Below, one piece after another: positions 16,956-27,281 of a DNA stretch of 64,000 nucleotides. This stretch comes from Methylotenera_A sp046598525 (GTDB lineage Bacteria > Pseudomonadota > Gammaproteobacteria > Burkholderiales > Methylophilaceae), in contig JBKJIJ010000020.1 in assembly GCA_046598525.1 (NCBI GenBank), positions 124,001 through 188,000 of the forward strand. The letters run 5' to 3'. The notes under the pieces were generated by a model, which saw nothing but the letters and a program-made list of their open reading frames with translations, was not told the origin of the DNA and ran no database searches. The translations under genes were made by a program, and so were the position numbers. Within the stretch, counting starts at the first letter, position 1. Each line of letters opens with the position of its first letter.

Positions 16956-18716
16956 ATGAAAAGCGGCGTATTCAAGACAATATTCTTATTAGCCTGCCTG
17001 TTTGCTAATGTTACTCAATCGGCGGTATTAGTTGGCTGGTCAAGCATGGGGTTAAACACCTATACGGCAGGCCCCTTTAGTCAGCATCAGCCCGCTGGTG
17101 GCTGGGCGGCTCCAAGCTCTCAAATAATTGGCGGTTTTTCGGCGGCCGAAAAAGCCGCTAATGGCCATTATGTTTATCTAGTTGATACTGGCTACGGCCC
17201 AAAATCATCGTCATTAAGCTCATTGCTAGGGCTTTACAGTTTAAAAGTTGATTTCAACGATTTTCAAGGTAACCATAAAGATACCGAAGTTTTAAAGCTC
17301 ATCCGCTTTAATGATATCGACAATAAATTAAGCTTTGCCAAACAAGCCGATTTTGAATTTTACGGCAATGATGCGAAGAATAAGCCTGTCGATTCAATCA
17401 TCAAAAAAGGTAAGTTATTAACTGGCGGCGATATTGACCCTGAATCGGTGCGGGTGGATTACAGAGGCAATATATGGGTTGGCGACGAGTTTGGCCCGTT
17501 TTTAATTAAGCTGGATAATACTGGCAAAGTGTTGCGGCAAGAAATTTCAATGCCTAATATCACCTCTCCTGAGAATCCGTTTCTAAAAGTAGGGGATAGC
17601 CCCACCATTAAATCCACTGCTGGTTTAGAGGGCATGGCTATTAATCCCCAAGGCAATAAGCTTTACCCCATGTTAGAAAAGCCAGTGATTGGGGACCCAG
17701 AAAAAACACTTAGAATTTATGAATTTAATATAGAAGCTGAGCGTTTTGAGGAAGGCTATTATCTTTACAAAGTAGATGGCGACGCAACCGAAATTAGAGA
17801 GCTGGTGGCGGTTAACGACCATGAATTTTTAACAATAGAACAAAATGAGAGTTGGGATTCAAGCACTCAAGTAAAAAAGGTGTATTGGCTTTCAACCGCG
17901 GGTGTAGAAAAAAATGGCTATGTTAAGAAAAGGGAAATAGTGGATTTAATGCATATTTCTGACCCTGTTGATTTAAACAAGGACGGAAATATGGATTTCT
18001 CTTTCCCTAAATTAACCATCGAATCCATTATTATTTTAGATAAAGATACCTTGTTGATTACAAACGATAATAACTTTGGCGAAACAACAGAGTTTATTAA
18101 AGTTCGCTTAGATGAATCGCTAAATTTGCAGCCATTTAATAGCCCAAAGTTAAACACTGCTGATTGGAAACCGCGCGATAAAAATTATTATGCATGGCAG
18201 GGTTTTCACATTCAAACGCTTGAGTGGATTAATATTGCAGCGACTTTAATCGTTTTCTTGCTTGTTTTGGCCACCACAATTAAGAAAATATTAGCAAAAG
18301 CCGATGGGCGCTATTATTGGGCGTTGTTATCAACCGTGATATTGGCCTTACTTTTGTACAATTATCTTAGCCTTTATTTTTACGCCACACAGGCTTTTAG
18401 AGATCTATTTGTTGAGTTTGGCTTGTACCAAAATCGTGGCCCGCTGCAGCGCTCAATCATTATGGCTATTGTGGTGGCAACTGCATTACTGTTTTTTGCG
18501 GCCCTGTTTTACATCAAAAATAAATATACCAAATACTCTATGGTGGTCATTTGGTTGATGTTGGGCTTAAAAGGCACGCAGTTTGTGTCATATCACCGCA
18601 TTGATGCTATTACCGATTATCAGCTTGGTATTGGTAGAGTGTTTGATTGGACTGAGGCTTTATTGATACTATTTTTATTTTTAGCGTTCCTTCATGACCG
18701 TAAAGTTAACACTTAA
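16956..18716 (+). CDS. Secreted phytase-like esterase domain fused to a membrane domain
   Basis: Protein of 586 residues. A signal peptide covers 1-22 (FKTIFLLACLFANVTQSA). Residues about 55-400 match the esterase-like/phytase-like beta-propeller family (GDIDPESVRVD, IWVGDEFGPFLIKLD, GLEGMAINPQGNKLYPMLE). The C-terminal part (about 420-585) has about five membrane helices, which is unusual for a phytase-like protein and ties the enzyme to the membrane. The substrate is unknown. The next gene also encodes a membrane protein and may be related in function. Confidence 0.7.
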   Translation: MKSGVFKTIFLLACLFANVTQSAVLVGWSSMGLNTYTAGPFSQHQPAGGWAAPSSQIIGGFSAAEKAANGHYVYLVDTGYGPKSSSLSSLLGLYSLKVDFNDFQGNHKDTEVLKLIRFNDIDNKLSFAKQADFEFYGNDAKNKPVDSIIKKGKLLTGGDIDPESVRVDYRGNIWVGDEFGPFLIKLDNTGKVLRQEISMPNITSPENPFLKVGDSPTIKSTAGLEGMAINPQGNKLYPMLEKPVIGDPEKTLRIYEFNIEAERFEEGYYLYKVDGDATEIRELVAVNDHEFLTIEQNESWDSSTQVKKVYWLSTAGVEKNGYVKKREIVDLMHISDPVDLNKDGNMDFSFPKLTIESIIILDKDTLLITNDNNFGETTEFIKVRLDESLNLQPFNSPKLNTADWKPRDKNYYAWQGFHIQTLEWINIAATLIVFLLVLATTIKKILAKADGRYYWALLSTVILALLLYNYLSLYFYATQAFRDLFVEFGLYQNRGPLQRSIIMAIVVATALLFFAALFYIKNKYTKYSMVVIWLMLGLKGTQFVSYHRIDAITDYQLGIGRVFDWTEALLILFLFLAFLHDRKVNT

Positions 18717-18769
18717 AACACAGTTTCAAGCCAAGCGCCATTTGTGCAGCGGCTTCGCAAGGCTTAATC

Positions 18770-19465
18770 ATGCATATTGGTGATCCTACGCTTGCCGGTT
18801 GGTTAATCTTTTTTGCTTATTTGGCGGTTGTGTACCGCTGTTATTTGCAATACATAAAAGTAAACGTCGGATTTATAGATCACAATTTTTGGCTAGTGAT
18901 TGGCTTATTTTTGTTGTTATTGTGCATTAATAAACAGCTGGATTTGCAAACCGTATTTGAAGCGAGCATGAAAGAGTTAGCGCAATCGCACGGTTGGTAT
19001 GCGCAGCGAAGAATGATGCAAGCCGTATTTATCGCTATATTAAGTATTGGCCTTTTAACCGCGCTAGTTGTATTGCGTAGCGTATTAGCCAAAGCCTGTC
19101 GTCAACACAAAGCGGTATGTTTAGGCGTGTTGCTACTTTGTGTATTTATTGTGTTGCGCGCGGCAGCGTTTAATCATTTAAGCTTTTTAAATACGCAAAC
19201 GTATTGGGGCTTTAACGCTCATTCTTTATTAGAATTAACCGCTTTGTGTGTGATGTTTTATGGGGCGTTTACTCACCACTCTGCTTCACGCCATTTTTCC
19301 GATAAAAACACACAAACCCAATCTGCAGCAATCGCCTATTGTGCCGAAAATGGTGATGATGTGTATTGCCCCAATTGCAATAAACCAGCAAGGGCCAAAG
19401 CGGTGCAAGGTCGCCAATTTAAATGCAAGGCCTGCGCCGCTATATATACGGTGCGCATTCAATAA
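18770..19465 (+). CDS. Membrane protein with C-terminal zinc ribbon, unknown function
   Basis: Protein of 231 residues with about five predicted membrane helices in the first 170 residues, followed by a cytoplasmic tail with two CxxC knuckles (CPNC and CKAC, about 203-222) typical of a zinc ribbon. No named family is recognised. It starts 53 bp after the phytase-like gene in the same direction, so co-transcription is likely. A zinc-binding sensory or regulatory tail is inference only. Confidence 0.6.
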   Translation: MHIGDPTLAGWLIFFAYLAVVYRCYLQYIKVNVGFIDHNFWLVIGLFLLLLCINKQLDLQTVFEASMKELAQSHGWYAQRRMMQAVFIAILSIGLLTALVVLRSVLAKACRQHKAVCLGVLLLCVFIVLRAAAFNHLSFLNTQTYWGFNAHSLLELTALCVMFYGAFTHHSASRHFSDKNTQTQSAAIAYCAENGDDVYCPNCNKPARAKAVQGRQFKCKACAAIYTVRIQ

Positions 19466-19508
19466 ACGTCAAATCGCACTTACTCACTAACTCGCTTAAG
19501 ATAGCATC

Positions 19509-20525
19509 ATGAACCTTTACCCATTAGCCAAACCCTTTTTATTTCAATTAGATGCCGAAAAAGCGCATGACATCACGCTTAAAAGCTTAAAGTGGGCTGA
19601 AAAATCGGGTGTTTTAAGCTTGTATCCTAATCCGCCAGTTTGTGTACCGCGCCAAGTCATGGGTATTGCTTTTCCTAATGCGGTGGGTTTAGCGGCAGGG
19701 TTAGATAAAAACGGCGCGGTGATTGATGGCATGAGCAAACTGGGTTTTGGTTTTATTGAAGTGGGTACTGTCACCCCGCGCGCTCAGCCTGGTAACGCCA
19801 AGCCACGCTTATTTAGAGTGAAACAGGCGCAAGGCATTATTAATCGCTTTGGCTTTAACAATTTGGGTGTCGATAACCTGATTAATAATGTAAAAGCCGC
19901 GCAATACAAAGGTGTGCTGGGCATTAATATTGGCAAAAATGCCGATACGCCAATGGAAAACGCGGGTGATGATTACTTGATTGGCATGCGAAAAGTGTAC
20001 GCGCATGCCAGCTATATTACGGTGAATATTTCGTCACCCAACACCAAAAATCTGCGCGCCTTGCAAGAGAAAGAAGCCTTATCTAGCTTGCTGGCCAGCT
20101 TAAAGTTAGAACAAACCAAATTGGCGCAGCAACACGGCAAATATGTGCCAATTACCTTAAAAATTGCCCCCGATTTAACGCCAGAACAAGTGATTGAAAT
20201 TGCCGATTTACTGATGCAGCATCAAATAGATGGCGTAATTGCAGCGAATACTACCTTAAGCCGCGATGCCGTTAAAGGCATGCCAAATAGTGAACAAGCT
20301 GGCGGCTTATCTGGCGCACCTGTGCGTAATTCATCCACAATCGTCATTCAACAGCTTTCAAAACAGCTACAAGGTTCGCTACCTATCATTGGTGTTGGTG
20401 GAATTTTATGCGGATCTGACGCAGTAGAAAAAATAGCAGCAGGCGCCAGCTTGGTGCAGATTTATAGCGGCTTAATCTATAAAGGCCCAAAACTCGTGCA
20501 TAATATATGTCAATCAATTGGTTGA
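19509..20525 (+). CDS. pyrD: Dihydroorotate dehydrogenase (quinone), class 2
   Basis: Membrane-associated FMN enzyme of 338 residues for the fourth step of pyrimidine synthesis. The N-terminal amphipathic helices of class 2 (MNLYPLAKPFLFQLDAEKAH) are present, then GLAAGLDKNG, INRFGFNNLG, the catalytic serine in VNISSPNT and GVGGI for FMN phosphate binding. Length is normal. It starts 43 bp after the zinc-ribbon membrane protein. Confidence 0.96.
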   Translation: MNLYPLAKPFLFQLDAEKAHDITLKSLKWAEKSGVLSLYPNPPVCVPRQVMGIAFPNAVGLAAGLDKNGAVIDGMSKLGFGFIEVGTVTPRAQPGNAKPRLFRVKQAQGIINRFGFNNLGVDNLINNVKAAQYKGVLGINIGKNADTPMENAGDDYLIGMRKVYAHASYITVNISSPNTKNLRALQEKEALSSLLASLKLEQTKLAQQHGKYVPITLKIAPDLTPEQVIEIADLLMQHQIDGVIAANTTLSRDAVKGMPNSEQAGGLSGAPVRNSSTIVIQQLSKQLQGSLPIIGVGGILCGSDAVEKIAAGASLVQIYSGLIYKGPKLVHNICQSIG

Positions 20526-20530
20526 AGTTT

Positions 20531-20546
20531 CATATGTAAACATATG
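20531..20546. promoter_or_regulatory. Palindrome upstream of the giant surface protein gene (distal)
   Basis: CATATGT-AA-ACATATG is a perfect 7-2-7 dyad directly after the pyrD stop codon. It may be an operator for the downstream surface-protein gene. No T run is present, so it is not a terminator. Confidence 0.35.
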
Positions 20547-20704
20547 TTAAATAACAACTTTTTATTTGTGCCAAAAAAGCAACGCCAACTGTAAACAATT
20601 GTAAATTCCTCGACACTTACCCAAATCGCGCAAGATTCGGGCATGCCATTTGCATCATAATCCTCGTTATATCAATAAGTTTTTTTTGTTGCGTTCAATA
20701 TACC

Positions 20705-20716
20705 TATGTATACATA
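20705..20716. promoter_or_regulatory. Palindrome upstream of the giant surface protein gene (proximal)
   Basis: TATGTATACATA is a perfect 12-bp palindrome 38 bp before the start codon. It shares the ATGTA/TACAT core with the dyad at 20531-20546, suggesting two sites for one regulator. Confidence 0.4.
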
Positions 20717-20753
20717 TGTATTGAATCGAACTTATCATTAAATGAGGTTAGGC

Positions 20754-23700
20754 ATGAATCAAATATACAAATCACTGTGGAATGAATCCACAGGTTCTTA
20801 TGTTGCTGTACCAGAGACTGCCACAGCAGCTGGACAGCAAGTTTCATCAGCACGCGCGGGTAGACGCGCCTTAAGCAGAACGCAAACGCAGCGCTTGGTA
20901 TTAGAGCCACGAATTGTGTTTGATGGGGCGTTGCCAGTTGCGGTTGTGGATATGATGGACACAACAACACAATTTGTTGATTCAGATGCTGAAAACCCAA
21001 CAGTTGAGGCTGAAATAGTTGAAAATCCAACAGTTGAGGTAGTGACAACCACTTCAGACAACGAACAAGATGCGCTGGCGCCAGAAGAGCGCGCTGTCAT
21101 TGACGGTACCTTGGCGGCAACTAACCTGACCAGCACTGAAATTATTTTTATTGATGCGATAGTCAGCGATTTAGAAGCTTATATTACCGATCATCCTAAC
21201 GCCGACGTAGTATTAATTGACAGCACCAAAGATGGCTTAGAGCAAATTGCCGCGGTGCTGGCAGGCCGCACCGATATTACCGCGATTCATATTTTAAGCC
21301 ATGGTGCAGCAGGCCAATTAAGTTTAGGTAATGCACTTGTAGATTTGCAAAGCATTAATGGTGAGCATGCTGATGAATTAGCGGCGATTAATAAAGCATT
21401 AAGTGCAGATGCCGATATTTTAATTTATGGTTGCGATGTAGCCGCAGGTGAAGCAGGCCAAGCCTTTGTGAATGCGCTTGCCAGTGCCACTGGTGCGGAT
21501 ATTGCCGCATCAACCGACTCAACAGGTTCAGCCGATTTAGGCGGCGATTGGGATTTAGAAGCGCAAACCGCTGCTGTTGAAGCGCAAGCCTTAGCATTAA
21601 CCGATTGGCAAGGTGAGCTTTTATATACCAATACCTCTGTAGGCGGCGCTTGGGCTATAAGTGCACCAGCCAATACTGCTGTTACGCCAGTTACGTTGAC
21701 TAATACTACCGATGGCATAACTACAACCATTCAATTATCAGGTATTGCCAATACTTGGACTACAACGGCCACTGAAACTCTAAATAATATTGCGGCATTT
21801 AGTAATGGGGCGCAAAACACGGCCGATTTTGCAACGCTTTTTAATACAACTGGTACGGCGAATGCCACAGGTACCATCACTATTACTTTTAGTAAGGCTG
21901 TCACAAACCCAATTATTCACTTAGATCGATTGGGAGGTACCTCTAATGCGAGTGGTTCTTTCTTAACTATAGGCCCGGTTATCACCCTTACAACGGCGGG
22001 TGCTACGCTGACTAAGGTGGCCGGGTCGTCGCATTTTGAAGTGACAGCCACTACCATTCAGCAGACACCAGGCGTAGCAACGGGGAACTTTGGTCAGTCT
22101 GGCTTAACGCCTGCTACGGGTACTTCTGCAGGTAGTGTGCAAGTAAACGGTACGTATACAACGCTTACATTTACAGTAACCGCTTTTAACGGCGCAGTTT
22201 CTGTTAATGGACCAAATACAGACGGTTTTGAAATGGCACTGGCGATTGACGCGCCGCCAGTTACCAATAACGACACCTTTACAATCAATAAGGGTGCCAC
22301 GCTTACAGCTAACTTATACGCTAATAATGGCTCAGGTGTTGATTCTGATGTTCGCGGCGATACCATGACGATTAACAGAATCAATGGCGCCACCTTTACG
22401 GTAGGTACACCCATTGTATTGCCTTACGGCAGCTTAACTATTACCAATGCCACCACAGGCGCGTTTACTTTTACCCCAAACGCTAATTACACTGATGGCC
22501 AATATTTTACTTATAGCGTGTCAGACGCTGCTGGTAATGTTTCTAATTCTTCAACAGTGACTATTAATGCTGATACCGACAGCGATGGTATTGTTAATCG
22601 CACTGACTTAGACGATGATAACGACGGTATTTTAGATACCAATGAAGGCTTGGTTGTTCAAACCCCAATTGCAAGGCCGCCGCTAGACCCATCAGCAACT
22701 CCGCAAGTAGTGGCCAACGGAGCATTTACCACCACTTACACAGAAAATACTTCCAACGTTACTTTATACACCTCTAACGGTGGCAGCATTCCGTTTGGCG
22801 CTACGTCTAACACCATTCCAGGTTTTGATTTGGGCTTAGCAGGCGCAAAACTAACGACAGCTTTCGCGCCTGTGGTGACTGATTTAATCTTCTCTATCGG
22901 CGACTTAGATTTAGGTAAAGTGATTTCGCTAGAAGTGTATGACAAAAATGGCGTGCTGATTGATGATATCACGCCCTATATTGTGTATATGTCCAACACT
23001 GTAACAAGCGGTAACGGTACGCAAAGTGCGCTGATTACCACTACAAATAGAGATCTTACCGCTGGTAGTTTTACGTTTTTACCTAACGCACATATCGATT
23101 TTTATCTGCAAGGTATAGAAGTTTCCAGAGTAGTCGCCAATACCGTCAGTACTAGTGGTGGTGGTACGGCTGAGCTTTACTTTATTTCTGCTTCAACCGT
23201 GCGTGATACTGATATTGACGGCGTTTCAGACCATTTAGACTTAGATAGTGATAATGACGGCATTAGCGATTTGTACGAAAGCACAGGCGGCGTGGGTGAT
23301 GCGCTAGCTGATACTAACTTTAACGGTACTGTTTCATTGGCCGAATCAATCGCTGCAGGCGCCACAGGCGATGGCGATATTGATAATGACGGCTTAATGG
23401 ATATATTTGATGCCAATACAGCCAACGCCACAGGTGCGGCCTCACTTGGCAATACGCCAATTAATACCGATGGTGACGCACTTGCCGATTATTTAGATTT
23501 AGATTCGGATAACGACACCATTGCCGATGCCGTAGAAGCGCGCTTAACCGCCGGTTACGTGGCTTACACTGGCACGGTAGATACCAATGACGATTTAGAT
23601 AACGACGGCGTTGTCGATATATTTGATAGCTCAAATGGCGTTGGTGGCACATTTGGCGGCAACTTTGGTACGCCTGTTAATACCGATGGCACTTTTACTG

Positions 23701-26700
23701 TAGGCGCTGATACTTTACAAGATTACCGCGACACCGATAGTGATGGCGATGGCTTGCTAGATAGCGTTGAAAACGACACGCCTGTTATAGCGACAACAGT
23801 ATTTACATACGTTGATCCAGACGGTAGCGTGACTACGCCTTCTGTATCACTAGAAAACCAATATGGCGATACCAGCGAAGTAGCCTACCGCGAACGCGTG
23901 CCGTTAGCTGTAACAGATACTTATACCATGGCAGAAGATAGCGGCCCGCTAACATTGCTGCCACTTACTACAGGCGTTGACGACAGCGACCCTGCAGGAT
24001 TAGCAATCACCATAACCAGCATTAATGGCACCACCTTAACCCCAGGCACCGCGCAAATAATTGCTGTGCCAAACGGTACGGTGAATGTAACTGCGGGTGG
24101 CGCAATTAGCTTTACCCCAACGCTTAATTATGTAGGCACATCTACATTTGCTTATGTTATTACCAATTCTAAAGGTGGCACTGCAACGGCCAACCAAGTC
24201 GTTACCATTACTGCGGTTAACGACCTACCAGTAGACGGCAACGAAACCAACACGGTTACAGAAGACGTAACCTTAAGCGTAGCAGCCGCAGCCGGCTTGC
24301 TTGCTAACGCCACCGACGTTGATGGCGGCGCTCTCACCATTAGCGCCTTCAGCGTTGCTGGCCAAGTAGGCCCATTCGTAGTAGGCACTGGCTATGTGAT
24401 TGCTAGCGTAGGTACAGTCACCATTAACGCTAACGGTAGCTACAGCTTTGCGCCAGTTGCTAACTACAACGGCCTTATTCCAGTTGTCACTTACACCGTC
24501 AGTGACGGCGCAGGCGGCACAGATACATCAACGCTGACACTCACGATGACGCCTGTCAACGACGACTTTACCGATGCGGATGAAAGCCTCACGGTTGCTG
24601 AAGACTCAGGCGCGACCACTGGTACGCTATTAACCGGTACTAGCAGTGTAGACGGACCTGTAACGGTGCAAAGCTTCGCGGTTGCTGGCCAAGCCGGCCC
24701 ATTCGTGGTGGGTACTGCTTACGCCATTACTGGCGTAGGATCCATCACCGTGAACGCCGACGGCACTTACAGCTTTACGCCAAACGCCAACTACAACGGC
24801 ACGGTTCCAGTCATTACCTACGTCTTAACCGACGGCAGCGGATTAACCGACAGCTCAACCTTAAGCATTACCGTAACCCCTGTAAACGACGCGCCAGTGG
24901 CGGTTGATGATACTAATAATGTGCCAATTAACGGTTCAGTGTCAGGCAATGTACTTACCAATGACACCGATGTTGATGGCAACCCATTAACAGTAACTGC
25001 TGCTCTAGTTGATACCAACGGTGATGGCACGCCTAATGTGTTAACAATTGGCACCGCAACTGCGATTACCGATAATTTAGGCAGCCCAATCGGCACGCTT
25101 ACTCTCAATGCTAATGGCAGCTACACCTTTGTTCCAGCAGCAAACTATGCTGGATCAGTGCCTGTCATTACTTATACGGTAAGTGACGGTGCATTAACAG
25201 ATACAGGAACACTTACGCTGACTATGGGTGCAAATACGCCACCAGTCGCCATTGATGACAGCTTGCCTGTAACTGAAGATACGCCAGTATCAGGCAATGT
25301 ATTGACTAATGATACTGATGCAGATGGCAATCCATTGACAGTGACTGCAGCGCAAGTTGACACCAATGGTGATGGCACGCCAGATGTTTTAACAATTGGC
25401 ACCCTAACTCCGATTACCAATAATTTAGGTAGTCCTATCGGCACGCTCACGCTTAATAGCAACGGCAGCTTTACTTTTACACCAGCGCCAAACTACTTTG
25501 GTCCGGTTCCTGTTATTACTTATACAGTGAGTGATGGATTAGGTGGTACAGATACCGCTAATCTGACACTGGGGCCAGTTACTAGTGTAGACGACCTACC
25601 AATCGCGGTGGATGACACCATCGCCGCCACAGAAGACACACCGATTACCGGTAGCTTAAGTGGCAACGACACCCCATCGGGTGACGGCGGCAACGTCTGG
25701 TCATTGGCAACTCCTGCCACTAACGGTACGGTCACGGTGAGTGCGGCTGGCGTGTACAACTACACACCAAACGCTAACTATGTTGGAACAGACAGCTTCA
25801 CCTACAGCATTACCGATGTCGATGGCAGCACCTCAACGGCCACGGTTAACATCACGGTCGCGGCCGTGAACGATGCCCCAATCGCGGTGGATGACACCAT
25901 CGCCGCCACAGAAGATACGCCTATTACGGGTAGCTTAAGTGGCAACGACACCCCATCGGGTGACGGTGGCAACGTCTGGTCATTGGCAACTCCTGCCACT
26001 AACGGTACGGTCACGGTGAGTGCGACTGGCGTGTACAACTACACACCAAACGCTAACTATGTTGGTGCTGACAGCTTCACCTACAGCATTACCGATATCG
26101 ATGGCAGCACCTCAACGGCCACGGTTAACATCACGGTCGCGGCAGTAGACGACGTACCAGTAGCCGTGGATGACGTGATTAAAACCAATGAAGACACACC
26201 TGTTGTGCTGAACCTGCTTGGTAATGATACCGATCCAGATGGTGATCCGTTAACCTTGACTAGCATTAATGGCACCCCAATCACTCCTGGCATCGGTCAA
26301 ACTATTGATGTTCCAAATGGTACGGTTACGGTGAGCGTTGAAGGTGTTGTTACATTCACACCTGCGTTTAATTATAGCGGCCCAATTCAATTTAGCTATG
26401 AGGTGCAAGATCCAAGTGGGGCGATTGGCAGGGCATTTGTTGCTGTGAATGTGGCGCCAGTTGATGATGCTGTACTGTTTGAGCAATTATTGCCGCATCC
26501 AATTAATTTTGGCGAGTATTACTACCCAGCCGAATACCATTGGGAAACGCTTAACTTACCAGAAAGCATGCCTCAAGACTTATTTGTTACTTATAGCGTT
26601 CAAGAATCGCAAAATCAGGTAGCAAAAAACAGTGCTTTAGGTACGTTTAATGCGGATGCGCCTACTGCAAATGAGCTAAGCAATTTCACCTTTGATTTAA

Positions 26701-27236
26701 AAGGCTTGCCAGTTGGCATGGACCCTAACTTATTTGTGCAACACGCTGTGCGTGGTGTGCCAGTAACGCCGGAGCCAAACTTATTTGTGCAAAATGCCGT
26801 GCGTCAATCACAAGCGGAATCGATGGCGCGCAATATTGGTGTGACCAGCTTTAACACAGCAACTAGTGGCGTGGTCAGCATGCTTAATCCGTTTGAGATT
26901 GGCTCGCCACATGGCGCGATTGATTTATCGATTGATGGTGTGCAAGGTGAGTTTGCTAAAAAATCTACTACAGGTACGGATGCAGCAGCGCTTAGCGATC
27001 CTAAAGTAGACGATTTGGCATCAGCTAAGCAACGTGCCGAAATTGATCGCTTAATTGCCGAAACGGTAGCGGCAGAGCAAGCATTAGAGCGCTCTGCAAC
27101 CGATAACCGTACGCAAAAGCCTAACGCCGAAACTAAACAGCAAGCGAATAAACAGCTTTCTGCCGCTAGCTTTAGTAATCAATTAAATAATGCCGCTAAA
27201 AAGCTTAAACCAAGTGCAGCACCACTTAAAAACTAA
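20754..27236 (+). CDS. Giant DUF4347 / cadherin-repeat surface protein
   Basis: About 2160 residues from the ATG at 20754, which has GAGG six bases upstream; the ATG at 20742 lacks one. Order of parts (numbered from 20742): an ESPR-like N-terminus (MNQIYKSLWNESTGSYVAVP); a LEPRIVFDGA motif (54-63); a DUF4347 domain (about 126-290) with HILSHG (H187) and YGCDVA (C231); calcium-type D-rich stretches (DSDNDGI); about eight cadherin/VCBS-like repeats (about 1060-1910), two of them nearly identical; and a C-terminal tail without RTX repeats or sortase signal. It is probably exported and displayed by the downstream genes. H187 and C231 recall clan CD cysteine peptidases, which is inference. Confidence 0.8.
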   Translation: MNQIYKSLWNESTGSYVAVPETATAAGQQVSSARAGRRALSRTQTQRLVLEPRIVFDGALPVAVVDMMDTTTQFVDSDAENPTVEAEIVENPTVEVVTTTSDNEQDALAPEERAVIDGTLAATNLTSTEIIFIDAIVSDLEAYITDHPNADVVLIDSTKDGLEQIAAVLAGRTDITAIHILSHGAAGQLSLGNALVDLQSINGEHADELAAINKALSADADILIYGCDVAAGEAGQAFVNALASATGADIAASTDSTGSADLGGDWDLEAQTAAVEAQALALTDWQGELLYTNTSVGGAWAISAPANTAVTPVTLTNTTDGITTTIQLSGIANTWTTTATETLNNIAAFSNGAQNTADFATLFNTTGTANATGTITITFSKAVTNPIIHLDRLGGTSNASGSFLTIGPVITLTTAGATLTKVAGSSHFEVTATTIQQTPGVATGNFGQSGLTPATGTSAGSVQVNGTYTTLTFTVTAFNGAVSVNGPNTDGFEMALAIDAPPVTNNDTFTINKGATLTANLYANNGSGVDSDVRGDTMTINRINGATFTVGTPIVLPYGSLTITNATTGAFTFTPNANYTDGQYFTYSVSDAAGNVSNSSTVTINADTDSDGIVNRTDLDDDNDGILDTNEGLVVQTPIARPPLDPSATPQVVANGAFTTTYTENTSNVTLYTSNGGSIPFGATSNTIPGFDLGLAGAKLTTAFAPVVTDLIFSIGDLDLGKVISLEVYDKNGVLIDDITPYIVYMSNTVTSGNGTQSALITTTNRDLTAGSFTFLPNAHIDFYLQGIEVSRVVANTVSTSGGGTAELYFISASTVRDTDIDGVSDHLDLDSDNDGISDLYESTGGVGDALADTNFNGTVSLAESIAAGATGDGDIDNDGLMDIFDANTANATGAASLGNTPINTDGDALADYLDLDSDNDTIADAVEARLTAGYVAYTGTVDTNDDLDNDGVVDIFDSSNGVGGTFGGNFGTPVNTDGTFTVGADTLQDYRDTDSDGDGLLDSVENDTPVIATTVFTYVDPDGSVTTPSVSLENQYGDTSEVAYRERVPLAVTDTYTMAEDSGPLTLLPLTTGVDDSDPAGLAITITSINGTTLTPGTAQIIAVPNGTVNVTAGGAISFTPTLNYVGTSTFAYVITNSKGGTATANQVVTITAVNDLPVDGNETNTVTEDVTLSVAAAAGLLANATDVDGGALTISAFSVAGQVGPFVVGTGYVIASVGTVTINANGSYSFAPVANYNGLIPVVTYTVSDGAGGTDTSTLTLTMTPVNDDFTDADESLTVAEDSGATTGTLLTGTSSVDGPVTVQSFAVAGQAGPFVVGTAYAITGVGSITVNADGTYSFTPNANYNGTVPVITYVLTDGSGLTDSSTLSITVTPVNDAPVAVDDTNNVPINGSVSGNVLTNDTDVDGNPLTVTAALVDTNGDGTPNVLTIGTATAITDNLGSPIGTLTLNANGSYTFVPAANYAGSVPVITYTVSDGALTDTGTLTLTMGANTPPVAIDDSLPVTEDTPVSGNVLTNDTDADGNPLTVTAAQVDTNGDGTPDVLTIGTLTPITNNLGSPIGTLTLNSNGSFTFTPAPNYFGPVPVITYTVSDGLGGTDTANLTLGPVTSVDDLPIAVDDTIAATEDTPITGSLSGNDTPSGDGGNVWSLATPATNGTVTVSAAGVYNYTPNANYVGTDSFTYSITDVDGSTSTATVNITVAAVNDAPIAVDDTIAATEDTPITGSLSGNDTPSGDGGNVWSLATPATNGTVTVSATGVYNYTPNANYVGADSFTYSITDIDGSTSTATVNITVAAVDDVPVAVDDVIKTNEDTPVVLNLLGNDTDPDGDPLTLTSINGTPITPGIGQTIDVPNGTVTVSVEGVVTFTPAFNYSGPIQFSYEVQDPSGAIGRAFVAVNVAPVDDAVLFEQLLPHPINFGEYYYPAEYHWETLNLPESMPQDLFVTYSVQESQNQVAKNSALGTFNADAPTANELSNFTFDLKGLPVGMDPNLFVQHAVRGVPVTPEPNLFVQNAVRQSQAESMARNIGVTSFNTATSGVVSMLNPFEIGSPHGAIDLSIDGVQGEFAKKSTTGTDAAALSDPKVDDLASAKQRAEIDRLIAETVAAEQALERSATDNRTQKPNAETKQQANKQLSAASFSNQLNNAAKKLKPSAAPLKN
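25601..26158 (+). repeat. Two near-identical 279-bp tandem repeats
   Basis: The unit beginning AATCGCGGTGGATGACACCA at 25601 recurs at 25880, a 279-bp period coding for 93 residues. The two copies differ at few positions, far fewer than the other cadherin-like modules, which points to a recent duplication or gene conversion and to possible length variation. Confidence 0.85.
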
Positions 27237-27281
27237 CTAATTAAACTGATCTAAAAATAACTAAAGACGTAGGAGATTTTC

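Noticed and set aside
20754..27236. Giant protein as an RTX-type substrate of a classical type I system
   Set aside because: No GGxGxDxxx nonapeptide repeats are seen near the C-terminus and no ABC transporter is encoded nearby.
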